NCBI GenBank assembly: GCA_002493755.1
Contig: DKZT01000069.1
Span: 1-23,533, forward strand
Source of the DNA: Ruminococcaceae bacterium UBA7067
GTDB taxonomy: Bacteria > Bacillota > Clostridia > Oscillospirales > Acutalibacteraceae
Length of the DNA: 23,533 bases
Direction of reading: 5' to 3'
Part shown: in pieces, positions 1 to 6,411 of the stretch
Layout of the letters: the number at the start of each line of letters is the position of its first letter
Position numbering within the stretch: the stretch's first letter is position 1
The notes under the pieces: generated by a model
The model's database searches: none
Told to the model about the DNA's origin: nothing
Seen by the model: the letters and a program-made list of their open reading frames with translations, nothing else
Made by a program: the position numbers and the translations under genes

Positions 1-180
1 TTTGAGTCGAGAGTTTTGAGTTGCTGGGTTTAAGCTTTTTATTAATATTACAATGCTCAAAGCTCTTCACTGCGAAGCGTATACAACATTCAGCACAGCG
101 AGCCGGAACGGTCAAGACCGTTCCCTACGACCTCGTTTCACATTTCTGTCCACTCAACTCTAAACTCAAAACTCTAAACA
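1..180. repeat. Intergenic dispersed-repeat or MITE-like element
   Basis: This non-coding stretch is bounded by a 13-bp perfect inverted repeat: AGAGTTTTGAGTT at 10-22 and its complement AACTCAAAACTCT at 163-175. Near the middle is a perfect 9-bp hairpin, GGAACGGTC at 105-113 with GACCGTTCC at 116-124. I see no convincing reading frame. Short terminal inverted repeats around a hairpin-bearing core of under 200 bp suggest a non-autonomous miniature element or a REP-like intergenic repeat. The left boundary may lie outside the window. No target-site duplication could be established, so the mobile origin is an inference. Confidence 0.45.
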
Positions 181-207
181 GCTTATAAAAGGGTTATTCA
201 GAAACAT

Positions 208-579
208 TTATTCAGCGTTTCCGAGTATTTCCTTTTGAAGCTTTTTTGTAAGTCCGTGCAGAACCAGTCTGTACGATTTATCAAGCATTTCCCTCATCAA
301 CTCATCGGGAACAGCTCCGTCGGGGTTTATGGAATTCCAGTGAACCTTATTCATATAATAGCCGGGAATAATATCGGGATATTGCTGTCTTAAAAACTCG
401 CCCTCCATCGGCTCCAATTTTAAGGTTATGTAATAAGGCTGGTTGCTTTCGTCATCAAGGCAGACAGCCGCAAACATTTTACCTCCGATAAGGTATCTTA
501 TCCAGTTCCATTCCTCTTTAAAATCCCTTGTAACGCCCTTTTTACTTAAGAGATATTCGTCAATCCATTCGTATTTCAT
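208..579 (-). CDS. MmcQ/YjbR family DNA-binding-like protein
   Basis: A small 123-residue protein with the MmcQ/YjbR fold signature. It has a KMFA segment near residues 34-37, a LKLEP strand around 53-57, and the diagnostic PGYYMNKVHWNSI block around 72-84, followed by the conserved VPDELMREML and SY.LV helices. The family length is about 115-125 residues, so this copy is complete. YjbR-type proteins have a double-wing fold with a suggested nucleic-acid-binding surface, but no settled biochemical role. The ATG at 579 has an AAGGTG ribosome-binding site. A second identical AAGGTG lies 13 bp further upstream through a tandem duplication at 581-606. A TATAAT promoter at 623-651 makes it a likely single-gene unit. 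Confidence 0.88.
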   Translation of the reverse strand: MKYEWIDEYLLSKKGVTRDFKEEWNWIRYLIGGKMFAAVCLDDESNQPYYITLKLEPMEGEFLRQQYPDIIPGYYMNKVHWNSINPDGAVPDELMREMLDKSYRLVLHGLTKKLQKEILGNAE

Positions 580-580
580 A

Positions 581-606
581 TTCTTTACACCTTTTCTTTA
601 CACCTT
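581..606 (-). repeat. 13-bp tandem duplication containing the ribosome-binding site
   Basis: The 13-mer TTCTTTACACCTT (plus strand) occurs twice with no gap, at 581-593 and 594-606. Read on the minus strand, each copy contains AAGGTG. The leader of the YjbR-like gene therefore carries two identical Shine-Dalgarno-like sequences, of which only the proximal one is correctly spaced from the ATG at 579. It looks like a slippage duplication in the untranslated leader. Confidence 0.75.
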
Positions 607-622
607 TTATATTTTTATTTTA

Positions 623-651
623 ATTATAGCAGAAAGTTTTATATGTGGTAA
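623..651 (-). promoter_or_regulatory. Promoter of the YjbR-like gene
   Basis: On the minus strand, TTACCA (651-646) is separated by 17 bases from a perfect TATAAT (628-623). It sits about 45 bases upstream of the start codon at 579. The -35 box matches the consensus at four of six positions. Confidence 0.55.
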
Positions 652-673
652 AACACTCCAAATGAATGAATTA

Positions 674-1462
674 TTAAACAGCCTTGTCCCTCGGTCCCCA
701 AGCCTTGCCGCTTATTCTGCCGGCAATTTTCAGCACAGTCCGTCTTGAAGCAAAGCGATGGGCAAAGGACTGTATTTTGGAAAGCGCTCCGTCAGTTTTA
801 AATGCCTTTTTGCTTCTGTCGAGCGCTTTGAGTGCAGTTTTAACCACATTTGCAGGAGTTCTCATATTATCGGTTACATTGCCGCTTTTGTCGAAAAAGT
901 GCGTCTGAGTAGGCGCGGGGCAGATTGCAAGCACACGGATACCGCTGTTTCGATATTCGTAGCTGATACTCTCGGAAAATGACAGGATATATGCCTTAGT
1001 CGCCGCATACACTGCGGCATACGGAAACGGCGTGAACGATACGCACGAGCCGAGGTTTATTATCGTGCCGTTCTTTCTTTCGCTCATATCCTTTATAAAG
1101 AGATAGGTAAGCTCTGTTGTTGCGGCTACATTCAGCATAATTTCCTCGTGCTGCTTTTGGTAATCGGTTGTGTGCAGCACTCCCGTTGTGGCAAAGCCGG
1201 CATTGTTGACAAGTGTGTCTACGATGAGCTTGCGGTTTATCACCTCGTCATATAGCGTTTTTGCGATATGCTCAAGCGACAAATCAAGGGAAATCACCTC
1301 TACTGCCACTCCGAAGCTTTCACGCAGCTTTCTCGCCGTTATTTCAAGCTTATCCTTTGAACGTGCAACAAGGATAAGGTTCTTACCTCTTTTCGCAAAG
1401 GCTTCGGCAAATTCCTTGCCTATTCCCGATGAAGCGCCTGTAATTAAAGCGAAGTTATCCAT
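674..1462 (-). CDS. Short-chain dehydrogenase/reductase (SDR) family oxidoreductase
   Basis: A classical SDR of 262 residues, the usual length for the family. The N-terminal cofactor motif TGASSGIG lies at 8-15, NNAG at 86-89, the catalytic serine near 139, and the YAATK catalytic pair at Tyr152/Lys156. An arginine in the LVARSKDKL segment after the second beta strand suggests NADP(H) preference, as in other classical SDRs. It resembles the DltE/YqjQ-like cytosolic reductases, but the substrate cannot be inferred. A GTG at 1471 is in frame, but the AAGGAG ribosome-binding site is directly adjacent to it. The ATG at 1462 has the correct 8-base spacing, so I chose that start. A promoter overlapping the end of the upstream PAP2 gene suggests separate expression. 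Confidence 0.92.
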   Translation of the reverse strand: MDNFALITGASSGIGKEFAEAFAKRGKNLILVARSKDKLEITARKLRESFGVAVEVISLDLSLEHIAKTLYDEVINRKLIVDTLVNNAGFATTGVLHTTDYQKQHEEIMLNVAATTELTYLFIKDMSERKNGTIINLGSCVSFTPFPYAAVYAATKAYILSFSESISYEYRNSGIRVLAICPAPTQTHFFDKSGNVTDNMRTPANVVKTALKALDRSKKAFKTDGALSKIQSFAHRFASRRTVLKIAGRISGKAWGPRDKAV

Positions 1463-1487
1463 TGCCTGCACTCCTTACTAAGCTCAG

Positions 1488-1517
1488 ATTATAAAGCTCT
1501 CCCGGCAGAGAATTCAA
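1488..1517 (-). promoter_or_regulatory. Possible promoter of the SDR gene
   Basis: On the minus strand, TTGAAT (1517-1512) is followed after 18 bases by a perfect TATAAT (1493-1488), about 25 bases before the start codon at 1462. It overlaps the last codon region of the PAP2 gene and the hairpin at 1498-1525. The resulting leader would be very short, so confidence is moderate. Confidence 0.45.
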
Positions 1518-1525
1518 CCGGGAGA
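1498..1525. terminator. Hairpin at the end of the PAP2 gene, possible terminator
   Basis: TCTCCCGG (1498-1505) pairs perfectly with CCGGGAGA (1518-1525) around a 12-base loop. It spans the stop codon of the minus-strand PAP2 gene. On the minus strand the following bases are only moderately T-rich (GCTTTATAATC). On the plus strand a run of six T follows, but no plus-strand gene precedes it. It could act as a weak terminator for the PAP2 operon. Confidence 0.45.
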
Positions 1526-2050
1526 TTTTTTCATTGTAATTTTACGCATAATTAATTTATATACGCACACCACAGCCAACGCGCATATAACACCAAGCAA
1601 CGCACCGCACAAAACATCGGTAGGATAGTGAACATATAAATACATTCTTGAAAACGCAACTAATGCGGCGACAATATACGCAAAAACAGAAAGCTTTTTA
1701 TTAAAGCAGAATATCACCGTTGCGCTTGCAAACGAAACCACAGTGTGGCTTGACGGGAATGAATAGCCGTGAGGCGGCGAAATCAAAAGCTGAATATCGG
1801 GATTTTCCAGAAACGGTCTCGGTCGGCAGACAAAATTCTTTATCAGAAGCTCGCCGCACGAAAAGCTCACGATTAAGGCAATAAGTATAAGCAGACCTGT
1901 CTTGCGGTATTTTTTAGTAATAAGCATTATTATGCCCGTAAGTATCCAGATTTCGCCGTGCTCGACTATAGTTGTAAAGAAAATCATCACAGCGGTTAAA
2001 ACCGGATTTACGAGGTACTGCTGAATGAAATTAAGTATCTGTATTTCCAT
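1514..2050 (-). CDS. PAP2-family membrane phosphatase
   Basis: A 178-residue integral membrane protein carrying all three signature motifs of the type 2 phosphatidic acid phosphatase superfamily: K71 with R78-P79 in KNFVCRPRP, PSSH at 99-102, and S134-R135 with H141 and D145 in SRMYLYVHYPTD. Catalysis uses the two histidines as nucleophile and acid/base. About five hydrophobic helices surround these motifs, and the active site is expected to face outside. Members dephosphorylate lipid phosphates such as undecaprenyl pyrophosphate or phosphatidic acid; the exact substrate is not determined here. Its ATG lies inside the last codons of the upstream gene in another frame (20-base overlap), so the two are probably translationally coupled. 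Confidence 0.9.
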   Translation of the reverse strand: MEIQILNFIQQYLVNPVLTAVMIFFTTIVEHGEIWILTGIIMLITKKYRKTGLLILIALIVSFSCGELLIKNFVCRPRPFLENPDIQLLISPPHGYSFPSSHTVVSFASATVIFCFNKKLSVFAYIVAALVAFSRMYLYVHYPTDVLCGALLGVICALAVVCVYKLIMRKITMKKSPG

Positions 2051-3350
2051 TTTTATTTTTTCCTGTTCTGTTTTTTTCTGTCTGCGAAATATATAAGCTG
2101 TAATAGATACGCTTTGCTATTTCGTCTGTATTATCTACTTCACCGAGAAATGTAAGCTGTAAGCTGAACATTTCATAACCGTCATTGACAAGGACAAACA
2201 CCCTTTTTACCAGTCGCTCATCGCTCATCCTGAAGGTTACAATAATCGCTTTGGCGAAATCAAGCTGTGCAGTTTCAATCGTTCCGCCGAGAAGCTGTGC
2301 TGCATTCTTCTGACGGATAAAAAATTCTTCTTCGGTAAACGGGTTCATCAGCCTGGTTCTCGCAAGCTCAATCACAAGCGGCGAGGCATCAATATCAGCG
2401 GCACAACCTGCGGAATATGCTGTAAAATCACGCCCGTTCATACCGCATTTCCACTCAAACGCATCAGGTACAGTTATAACATAATCGGGCATATGTATTT
2501 GTATTCCTGCGCCGAAATTCAGACGGACTGTTTTCTTCTTCAGCTCAATTCCAAGCTCCTCAGCTTGTTCCTCGGCTTGTTCCTCGGCTTGTTTCTCAGA
2601 TTGAACCTCAGCTGGTTTCTCAGCTTGTTCCTCGGCTGGTTTTTTTATCATAAATAAGCTGTAATAAATACGCTTTGTTATTTCGTCTATGTTATCTATT
2701 TTGCGCAGAAAAGTAAGCTTCAGGCTGAGAATTTCAAATCCGTCATTGACAAGGACGAAAACCCTCTTTACCAGCCGTTCGTCGCTCATCTTGTCGGTTA
2801 CAATAATGGCTTCGGAATAATCAAGCGGCACAGTTTCAAGAGTTCCGCCGATAAGCTCCGTTGCATTCTGCTGACGGATAAGCAGCTCCTCCTGAGTAAG
2901 CGGCTTCATCAGCTTGATTCTCTCAAGCTCAAGCACAAGCGGCGAGGTATCAATATCATCGGCGCAATCCCTGGAATACGCCGTAATATCACGGCCGTTT
3001 ATGCCGCACTTCCACTCAAACGCAGTAGGTACAGTTATTACATAGTCGGGCATATGTATTTGTATTCCTGCGCCGAAATTCAGGTAACCTGATTTCTGCT
3101 TAAGGTCAATGCCAAGCTCCTTAGCCTGATTTTTCATCTCCTCGGAAATGCAGTTTGCCGCGTCACGTATTTCAGGCGCAACATAGCTTCCCTCACCATA
3201 GCCTCCGCCGTAGCGCTCGCTGTAACCGCCCGTTGTAACCTTCGGCTTAGTTTCTTCATCGTTGTTTGCGTTATCTTTTGTGTTTTCTTCGTTTTCCTGA
3301 TTTATTTCTTCGCCTGTTAAAGCGTCAATATTCTTTTTTATATCTGCCAA
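2031..3350 (-). CDS. Unrecognised protein with two tandem copies of one domain
   Basis: I do not recognise this family. The protein of about 439 residues has an acidic, Asn/Glu-rich N-terminus, a short Gly/Tyr-rich segment (GGYSERYGGGYGEG), and then two copies of a domain of about 155 residues (78-232 and 265-419). My hand alignment gives 113 identities in 155, with LNFGAGIQIHMPDYVITVP and MSDERLVKRVFVLVNDG nearly invariant. The copies are joined by a Glu/Ala/Gln/Lys linker encoded by 12-base repeats. There is no signal peptide or membrane helix, so it is probably cytoplasmic. A GTG at 3359 is in frame but abuts the GAGG ribosome-binding site. The TTG at 3350 is correctly spaced from GAGGTGA, so I prefer it. 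It has its own promoter and overlaps the PAP2 gene downstream. Confidence 0.75.
   Translation of the reverse strand: MADIKKNIDALTGEEINQENEENTKDNANNDEETKPKVTTGGYSERYGGGYGEGSYVAPEIRDAANCISEEMKNQAKELGIDLKQKSGYLNFGAGIQIHMPDYVITVPTAFEWKCGINGRDITAYSRDCADDIDTSPLVLELERIKLMKPLTQEELLIRQQNATELIGGTLETVPLDYSEAIIVTDKMSDERLVKRVFVLVNDGFEILSLKLTFLRKIDNIDEITKRIYYSLFMIKKPAEEQAEKPAEVQSEKQAEEQAEEQAEELGIELKKKTVRLNFGAGIQIHMPDYVITVPDAFEWKCGMNGRDFTAYSAGCAADIDASPLVIELARTRLMNPFTEEEFFIRQKNAAQLLGGTIETAQLDFAKAIIVTFRMSDERLVKRVFVLVNDGYEMFSLQLTFLGEVDNTDEIAKRIYYSLYISQTEKNRTGKNKNGNTDT
2556..2639 (-). repeat. Seven-unit 12-bp coding repeat forming the interdomain linker
   Basis: Seven imperfect units of a 12-base repeat (plus-strand unit GCTTGTTCCTCG) encode a linker of alternating Glu, Gln, Ala and Lys, such as EQAEEQAEE. 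It lies between the two duplicated domains. In-frame 12-bp units allow length change by slippage without a frameshift. Confidence 0.8.
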
Positions 3351-3390
3351 AGCTATCACCTCGGACTGTCAGTAGAAATTTATTGCTGTT

Positions 3391-3419
3391 ATTATACTAT
3401 AAATTTTGAACAATTGCAA
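3391..3419 (-). promoter_or_regulatory. Promoter of the duplicated-domain/PAP2 operon
   Basis: On the minus strand, TTGCAA (3419-3414) and a perfect TATAAT (3396-3391) are separated by 17 bases, about 40 bases before the start codon. The rest of the interval 3420-3560 holds AT-rich sequence in which I see no gene. Confidence 0.65.
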
Positions 3420-3560
3420 TGAATATTACTTTGCGAAAGAGCAATTAAATTGTTATTATTGCTTAAATTGTGCAGCTGTTTAGCTGACTTTGACATTTTA
3501 TGTAAAAATAAGCTGTGTAAAAATTATATCAACACGACGGATAATTTTAGACCGGTTAGC

Positions 3561-3595
3561 AAAATGCCGTACGACATAAAGCCGTACAGCATTTT
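3561..3595 (-). terminator. Likely terminator of the NiCo-controlled ATPase gene
   Basis: AAAATGCCGTACG (3561-3573) pairs with CGTACAGCATTTT (3583-3595), a 13-position stem with one C-A mismatch and a 9-base loop. It lies just downstream of the minus-strand stop at 3632. The T-run on the minus strand is the end of the stem itself (CATTTT) and is not extended, so termination strength is uncertain. Confidence 0.5.
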
Positions 3596-3631
3596 GGAAG
3601 AAATATTTAAGCAAAGTAAAAAAGTGTTGCT

Positions 3632-6139
3632 CTATCGTTTTGAGATGAATTTCAAAGCCTCGTACCACACAACAGACGCAACAGCTATGCCTGCGGCGGC
3701 GAGAAGCTGAAGCGCAGACAGCGGAGAAAGCTTTAAGAAAGAATTAATCGGCAAATAAAGGACAGCAAGCACCAGGGCAACTGTACCGATTGAGGTAATC
3801 CACATCACCTTGTCGTGAGCAAGCGTTTTAATCGAGCGAAATGCATACTCGTTTTCGCTGGAATTTACAAATACCAACAGCAGGTTTGAGAGCATAATTA
3901 TTGTCAAAGCCATTGAACGGGCAAGCTCGCTGCTGCCTGTCTGAGTGTATGTAAACAAATATGTACCGAACAAAGCCGCAAAAATTACAATGCCCTGAAT
4001 AACGCTCTTCATAAGTCCCGATAGCTTGATAAGCGGCTCGGCGGGATTTCTGGGCGGTCTGTTCATAATATCGGACTCCGCAGGCTGACGCTCAAGAACG
4101 ATCGAGCAGGTCGGGTCAATCAGCAGCTCCAAAAGCACAACGTGCAACGGCAGGAGCATAAGTGCGTCTGACGAGATTCCGAGCATAGGCGCAATCAGAG
4201 AAGCGAGCGCAATAGGAATATGTATTGTGAAAATATATCCTATCGCTTTTCTTATGTTGTCAAATATGCGTCTGCCGTCCCTTACGGTATCAACTATGGT
4301 TGAGAAATTATCGTCAAGCAGAATAAGGTCGGCGGCTTCTCTTGAAACCTCGCTCCCTCTTTTGCCCATCGCTATGCCGATATCTGCATATTTAAGAGCA
4401 GGAGCGTCATTAACACCGTCGCCCGTCATAGCGACAACCTCTCCGTTTTTGCGCAGAGCCTTGACTATCCTCATTTTATGCTCGGGTATTACACGGGAGA
4501 ATATGTTTGTGCGTCTGACAGCCTCGCAAAGCTCGTCATCGCTCATTTTTTCAAGCATATCGCCTGTTATGATTTCACTTGAATTATCTATTCCTACCTG
4601 AGAAGCAATGCTTGAAGCCGTAACTCCGTTGTCGCCTGTTATCATTACAACTCTTATTCCTGCCCTTTTGCAGGTTTCAATATCTGCTTTGACAGACTCT
4701 CTCGGCGGGTCGGCAAGACCTACCAAGCCGATAAGTTCAAGGCGGCAGTCTGTAAGCTCGGCAGGAATTTCGTTATCGGATAATACAGCCTGCTTTGCAA
4801 CCGCAATAACACGCAAGCCCTTACCCGACATTTCCTCTGCCTTTTGGGAAATGCTGTTCTTTTCTTCATCGGAAAACCTACAAAGCGGAAGTATTCTTTC
4901 ATACGAGCCTTTTGCGGCGATAATTATTCCGCCCTCCTTGCGCCAAACGTGACCCATCATTTTACTTTGATTTGTAAATGCGTATTCGGCGACAAGCTCT
5001 CCCGAGAAAAGCTCCTCCCTTGAAATGCCGTTTGATGCGCAGAAGTCGAGCATTGCGCTCTCCATCGGGTCGTAGCAATCAACCTCACAAGCCATACCCA
5101 TAATCCTGCAAAGCTCGGACTCGGTACAGTTATACGAATACGAATCCGTAACGGTCATTTCGTTCATTGTTATTGTGCCTGTTTTATCAACGCACAGAAC
5201 AGACACTGCACCCAGGGTTTCAACCGACGGCATTGTGCGTACAAGCGAGCTTTTCCGTGCAAGCCGCCACGCTCCCATTGACAGAAAGACGGTAAGCACA
5301 ACAGGAAATTCCTCGGGTATCATAGCCATCGCAAGAGTTATTCCCGACAAAACGCTTTCTATCAGTCTGTCGGTAAATGACGGGATTGCGAGGTTCATAA
5401 AAGTAATTAACGTAACAAGCGCAAACAGCACAATGGCTATAACTGCGCAAACCTTGACAAGCTTATTCGTCTGCTTTTGAAGAGGAGTGGGCATATCGGG
5501 CGCTTCGGCAACATTCTTGCCGATTTTACCGTATTCGGTTGTCGTTCCCGTTGCAGTGATAAGCACTGACGCACTTCCTTGTGTGCAAAGTGTGCCTGCG
5601 TAGCACATATCACGGCGCCAATAATCGCCGCTGTCCTTGTAATTTGCGGTATCGGTTTTCCACACGCCCTCAGATTCTCCGGTGAGCGAGGATTCATTTA
5701 CGCAGAAGTCACTGCATTTGATAATCTGACCGTCAGCAGGGATTTTAACGCCCTCAACAACGAGCATAATATCGCCCGGCACAAGCTCTGAGCTGAGTAC
5801 AACCTGTTCTTTGCCGTCACGGATAACCGTTGTATGCGGTGCAGATAAGTTTTTGAGCGCATTAATGGTTTTGTCGGTTTTCCATTCCTGAACAACATCA
5901 ATCGTGATTATTGCGACAACAAAAACGAGCATTATTGCGCCGTCACGCGGCTCGCCGAGAATGAAATAAATAACCGCCGCAATAAGCAGAAGCAGAAACA
6001 TCGGCTCACATACGGTATGCAGCAGCTTCATTATAAAGCTGCTTTTCTTTTTCGCCACAAGCTCGTTTCTGCCGTATTCCAGCAGGCGCGCTTTCGCCTC
6101 CTCGGACGTAAGTCCTTGATTGATAAACTTTTCACTCAT
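3632..6139 (-). CDS. P-type cation-translocating ATPase, probable transition-metal exporter
   Basis: An 835-residue P-type ATPase of P2-like architecture: N-terminal cation_ATPase_N region, TGES actuator loop at 153-156, phosphorylation motif DKTGT with Asp318, nucleotide-binding KGSYERIL, MITGDN, and the hinge TGDGVNDAP near 572-580. About ten membrane helices are visible. The transport site departs from Ca2+ pumps. TM4 reads IPEEFP. TM5 has TIHIP, with a histidine near residue 640 where Ca2+ pumps have Asn. TM6 reads ELLID instead of NLxTD. No N-terminal metal-binding domain or CPC motif is present, so it is not a P1B pump. The start is the ATG at 6139, with GGAGG 8 bases upstream, rather than the TTG at 6154. 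Transcription is through a NiCo riboswitch. I infer efflux of Fe2+, Co2+ or Ni2+; Ca2+ transport is the alternative. Confidence 0.93.
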   Translation of the reverse strand: MSEKFINQGLTSEEAKARLLEYGRNELVAKKKSSFIMKLLHTVCEPMFLLLLIAAVIYFILGEPRDGAIMLVFVVAIITIDVVQEWKTDKTINALKNLSAPHTTVIRDGKEQVVLSSELVPGDIMLVVEGVKIPADGQIIKCSDFCVNESSLTGESEGVWKTDTANYKDSGDYWRRDMCYAGTLCTQGSASVLITATGTTTEYGKIGKNVAEAPDMPTPLQKQTNKLVKVCAVIAIVLFALVTLITFMNLAIPSFTDRLIESVLSGITLAMAMIPEEFPVVLTVFLSMGAWRLARKSSLVRTMPSVETLGAVSVLCVDKTGTITMNEMTVTDSYSYNCTESELCRIMGMACEVDCYDPMESAMLDFCASNGISREELFSGELVAEYAFTNQSKMMGHVWRKEGGIIIAAKGSYERILPLCRFSDEEKNSISQKAEEMSGKGLRVIAVAKQAVLSDNEIPAELTDCRLELIGLVGLADPPRESVKADIETCKRAGIRVVMITGDNGVTASSIASQVGIDNSSEIITGDMLEKMSDDELCEAVRRTNIFSRVIPEHKMRIVKALRKNGEVVAMTGDGVNDAPALKYADIGIAMGKRGSEVSREAADLILLDDNFSTIVDTVRDGRRIFDNIRKAIGYIFTIHIPIALASLIAPMLGISSDALMLLPLHVVLLELLIDPTCSIVLERQPAESDIMNRPPRNPAEPLIKLSGLMKSVIQGIVIFAALFGTYLFTYTQTGSSELARSMALTIIMLSNLLLVFVNSSENEYAFRSIKTLAHDKVMWITSIGTVALVLAVLYLPINSFLKLSPLSALQLLAAAGIAVASVVWYEALKFISKR

Positions 6140-6188
6140 AACAATCGCCTCCAAATGTGTTTGTCAAAACATTCTGCTTCGCAGGTAC

Positions 6189-6228
6189 AAAAAAAGCACC
6201 TGCGGGAATACTACTGTCCCGCAGATGC
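6189..6228 (-). terminator. Intrinsic terminator of the NiCo riboswitch
   Basis: On the minus strand, GCATCTGCGGGA (6228-6217) pairs with TCCCGCAGGTGC (6207-6196), a 12-bp stem with a single G-T wobble and a 9-base loop, followed immediately by seven T (6195-6189). The left arm is also part of the aptamer, so aptamer folding and terminator folding exclude each other. Confidence 0.9.
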
Positions 6229-6290
6229 TCATAATCTGCTGCCAAAGGCCCGGCATATGATAAACCATTGCCTGTTCAGTTTGTACTGTA
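6189..6290 (-). promoter_or_regulatory. NiCo (czcD-type) metal riboswitch
   Basis: The minus-strand leader contains ACTGAACAGGCAATGG, GCCGGGC, GGCAGCAGAT, then GCATCTGCGGGACAGT, in the order and spacing of the NiCo riboswitch aptamer as I recall it from the structurally solved example. Helix P1 is ACTG/CAGT, and P4 is GCAGAT (6239-6234) with ATCTGC (6226-6221). The class was described as sensing Ni2+/Co2+, and later work reported a response to Fe2+. The 3' aptamer strand doubles as the left arm of a strong terminator, which predicts an ON switch: metal binding lets transcription run into the ATPase gene. A G-T-wobble-containing 8-bp helix pairing 6203-6196 with 6188-6181 could serve as antiterminator. 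Confidence 0.88.
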
Positions 6291-6348
6291 GATATACATT
6301 TCCAAATACATTTCCAAAAATGTTTTGCAGTGCAAAGAGTGTTATTGA

Positions 6349-6377
6349 AGTATAGCATATTAATTTTTGTCAGTCAA
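6349..6377 (-). promoter_or_regulatory. Promoter of the NiCo riboswitch and ATPase gene
   Basis: On the minus strand, TTGACT (6377-6372), a 17-base spacer and TATACT (6354-6349). Both boxes are one base from the sigma-A consensus. Transcription would start near 6342, giving a leader of about 200 bases that contains the riboswitch. Confidence 0.85.
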
Positions 6378-6411
6378 CGCTTTTTCGATAATTTTTTTAC
6401 ACTTTTTTCAT

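Noticed and set aside
2556..2639. Possible CRISPR-like array in the region of short repeats
   Set aside because: The units are contiguous 12-bp coding repeats without spacers. I saw no CRISPR array anywhere in the window.
3450..3710. Plus-strand open frame of 86 codons between two minus-strand genes
   Set aside because: It runs through the terminator hairpin at 3561-3595 and into the ATPase coding region, has no ribosome-binding site, and has no recognisable protein features.
6164..6358. Minus-strand open frame of 64 codons before the NiCo-linked ATPase
   Set aside because: It is the riboswitch leader read as protein. The RNA structure explains the sequence better, and there is no ribosome-binding site.
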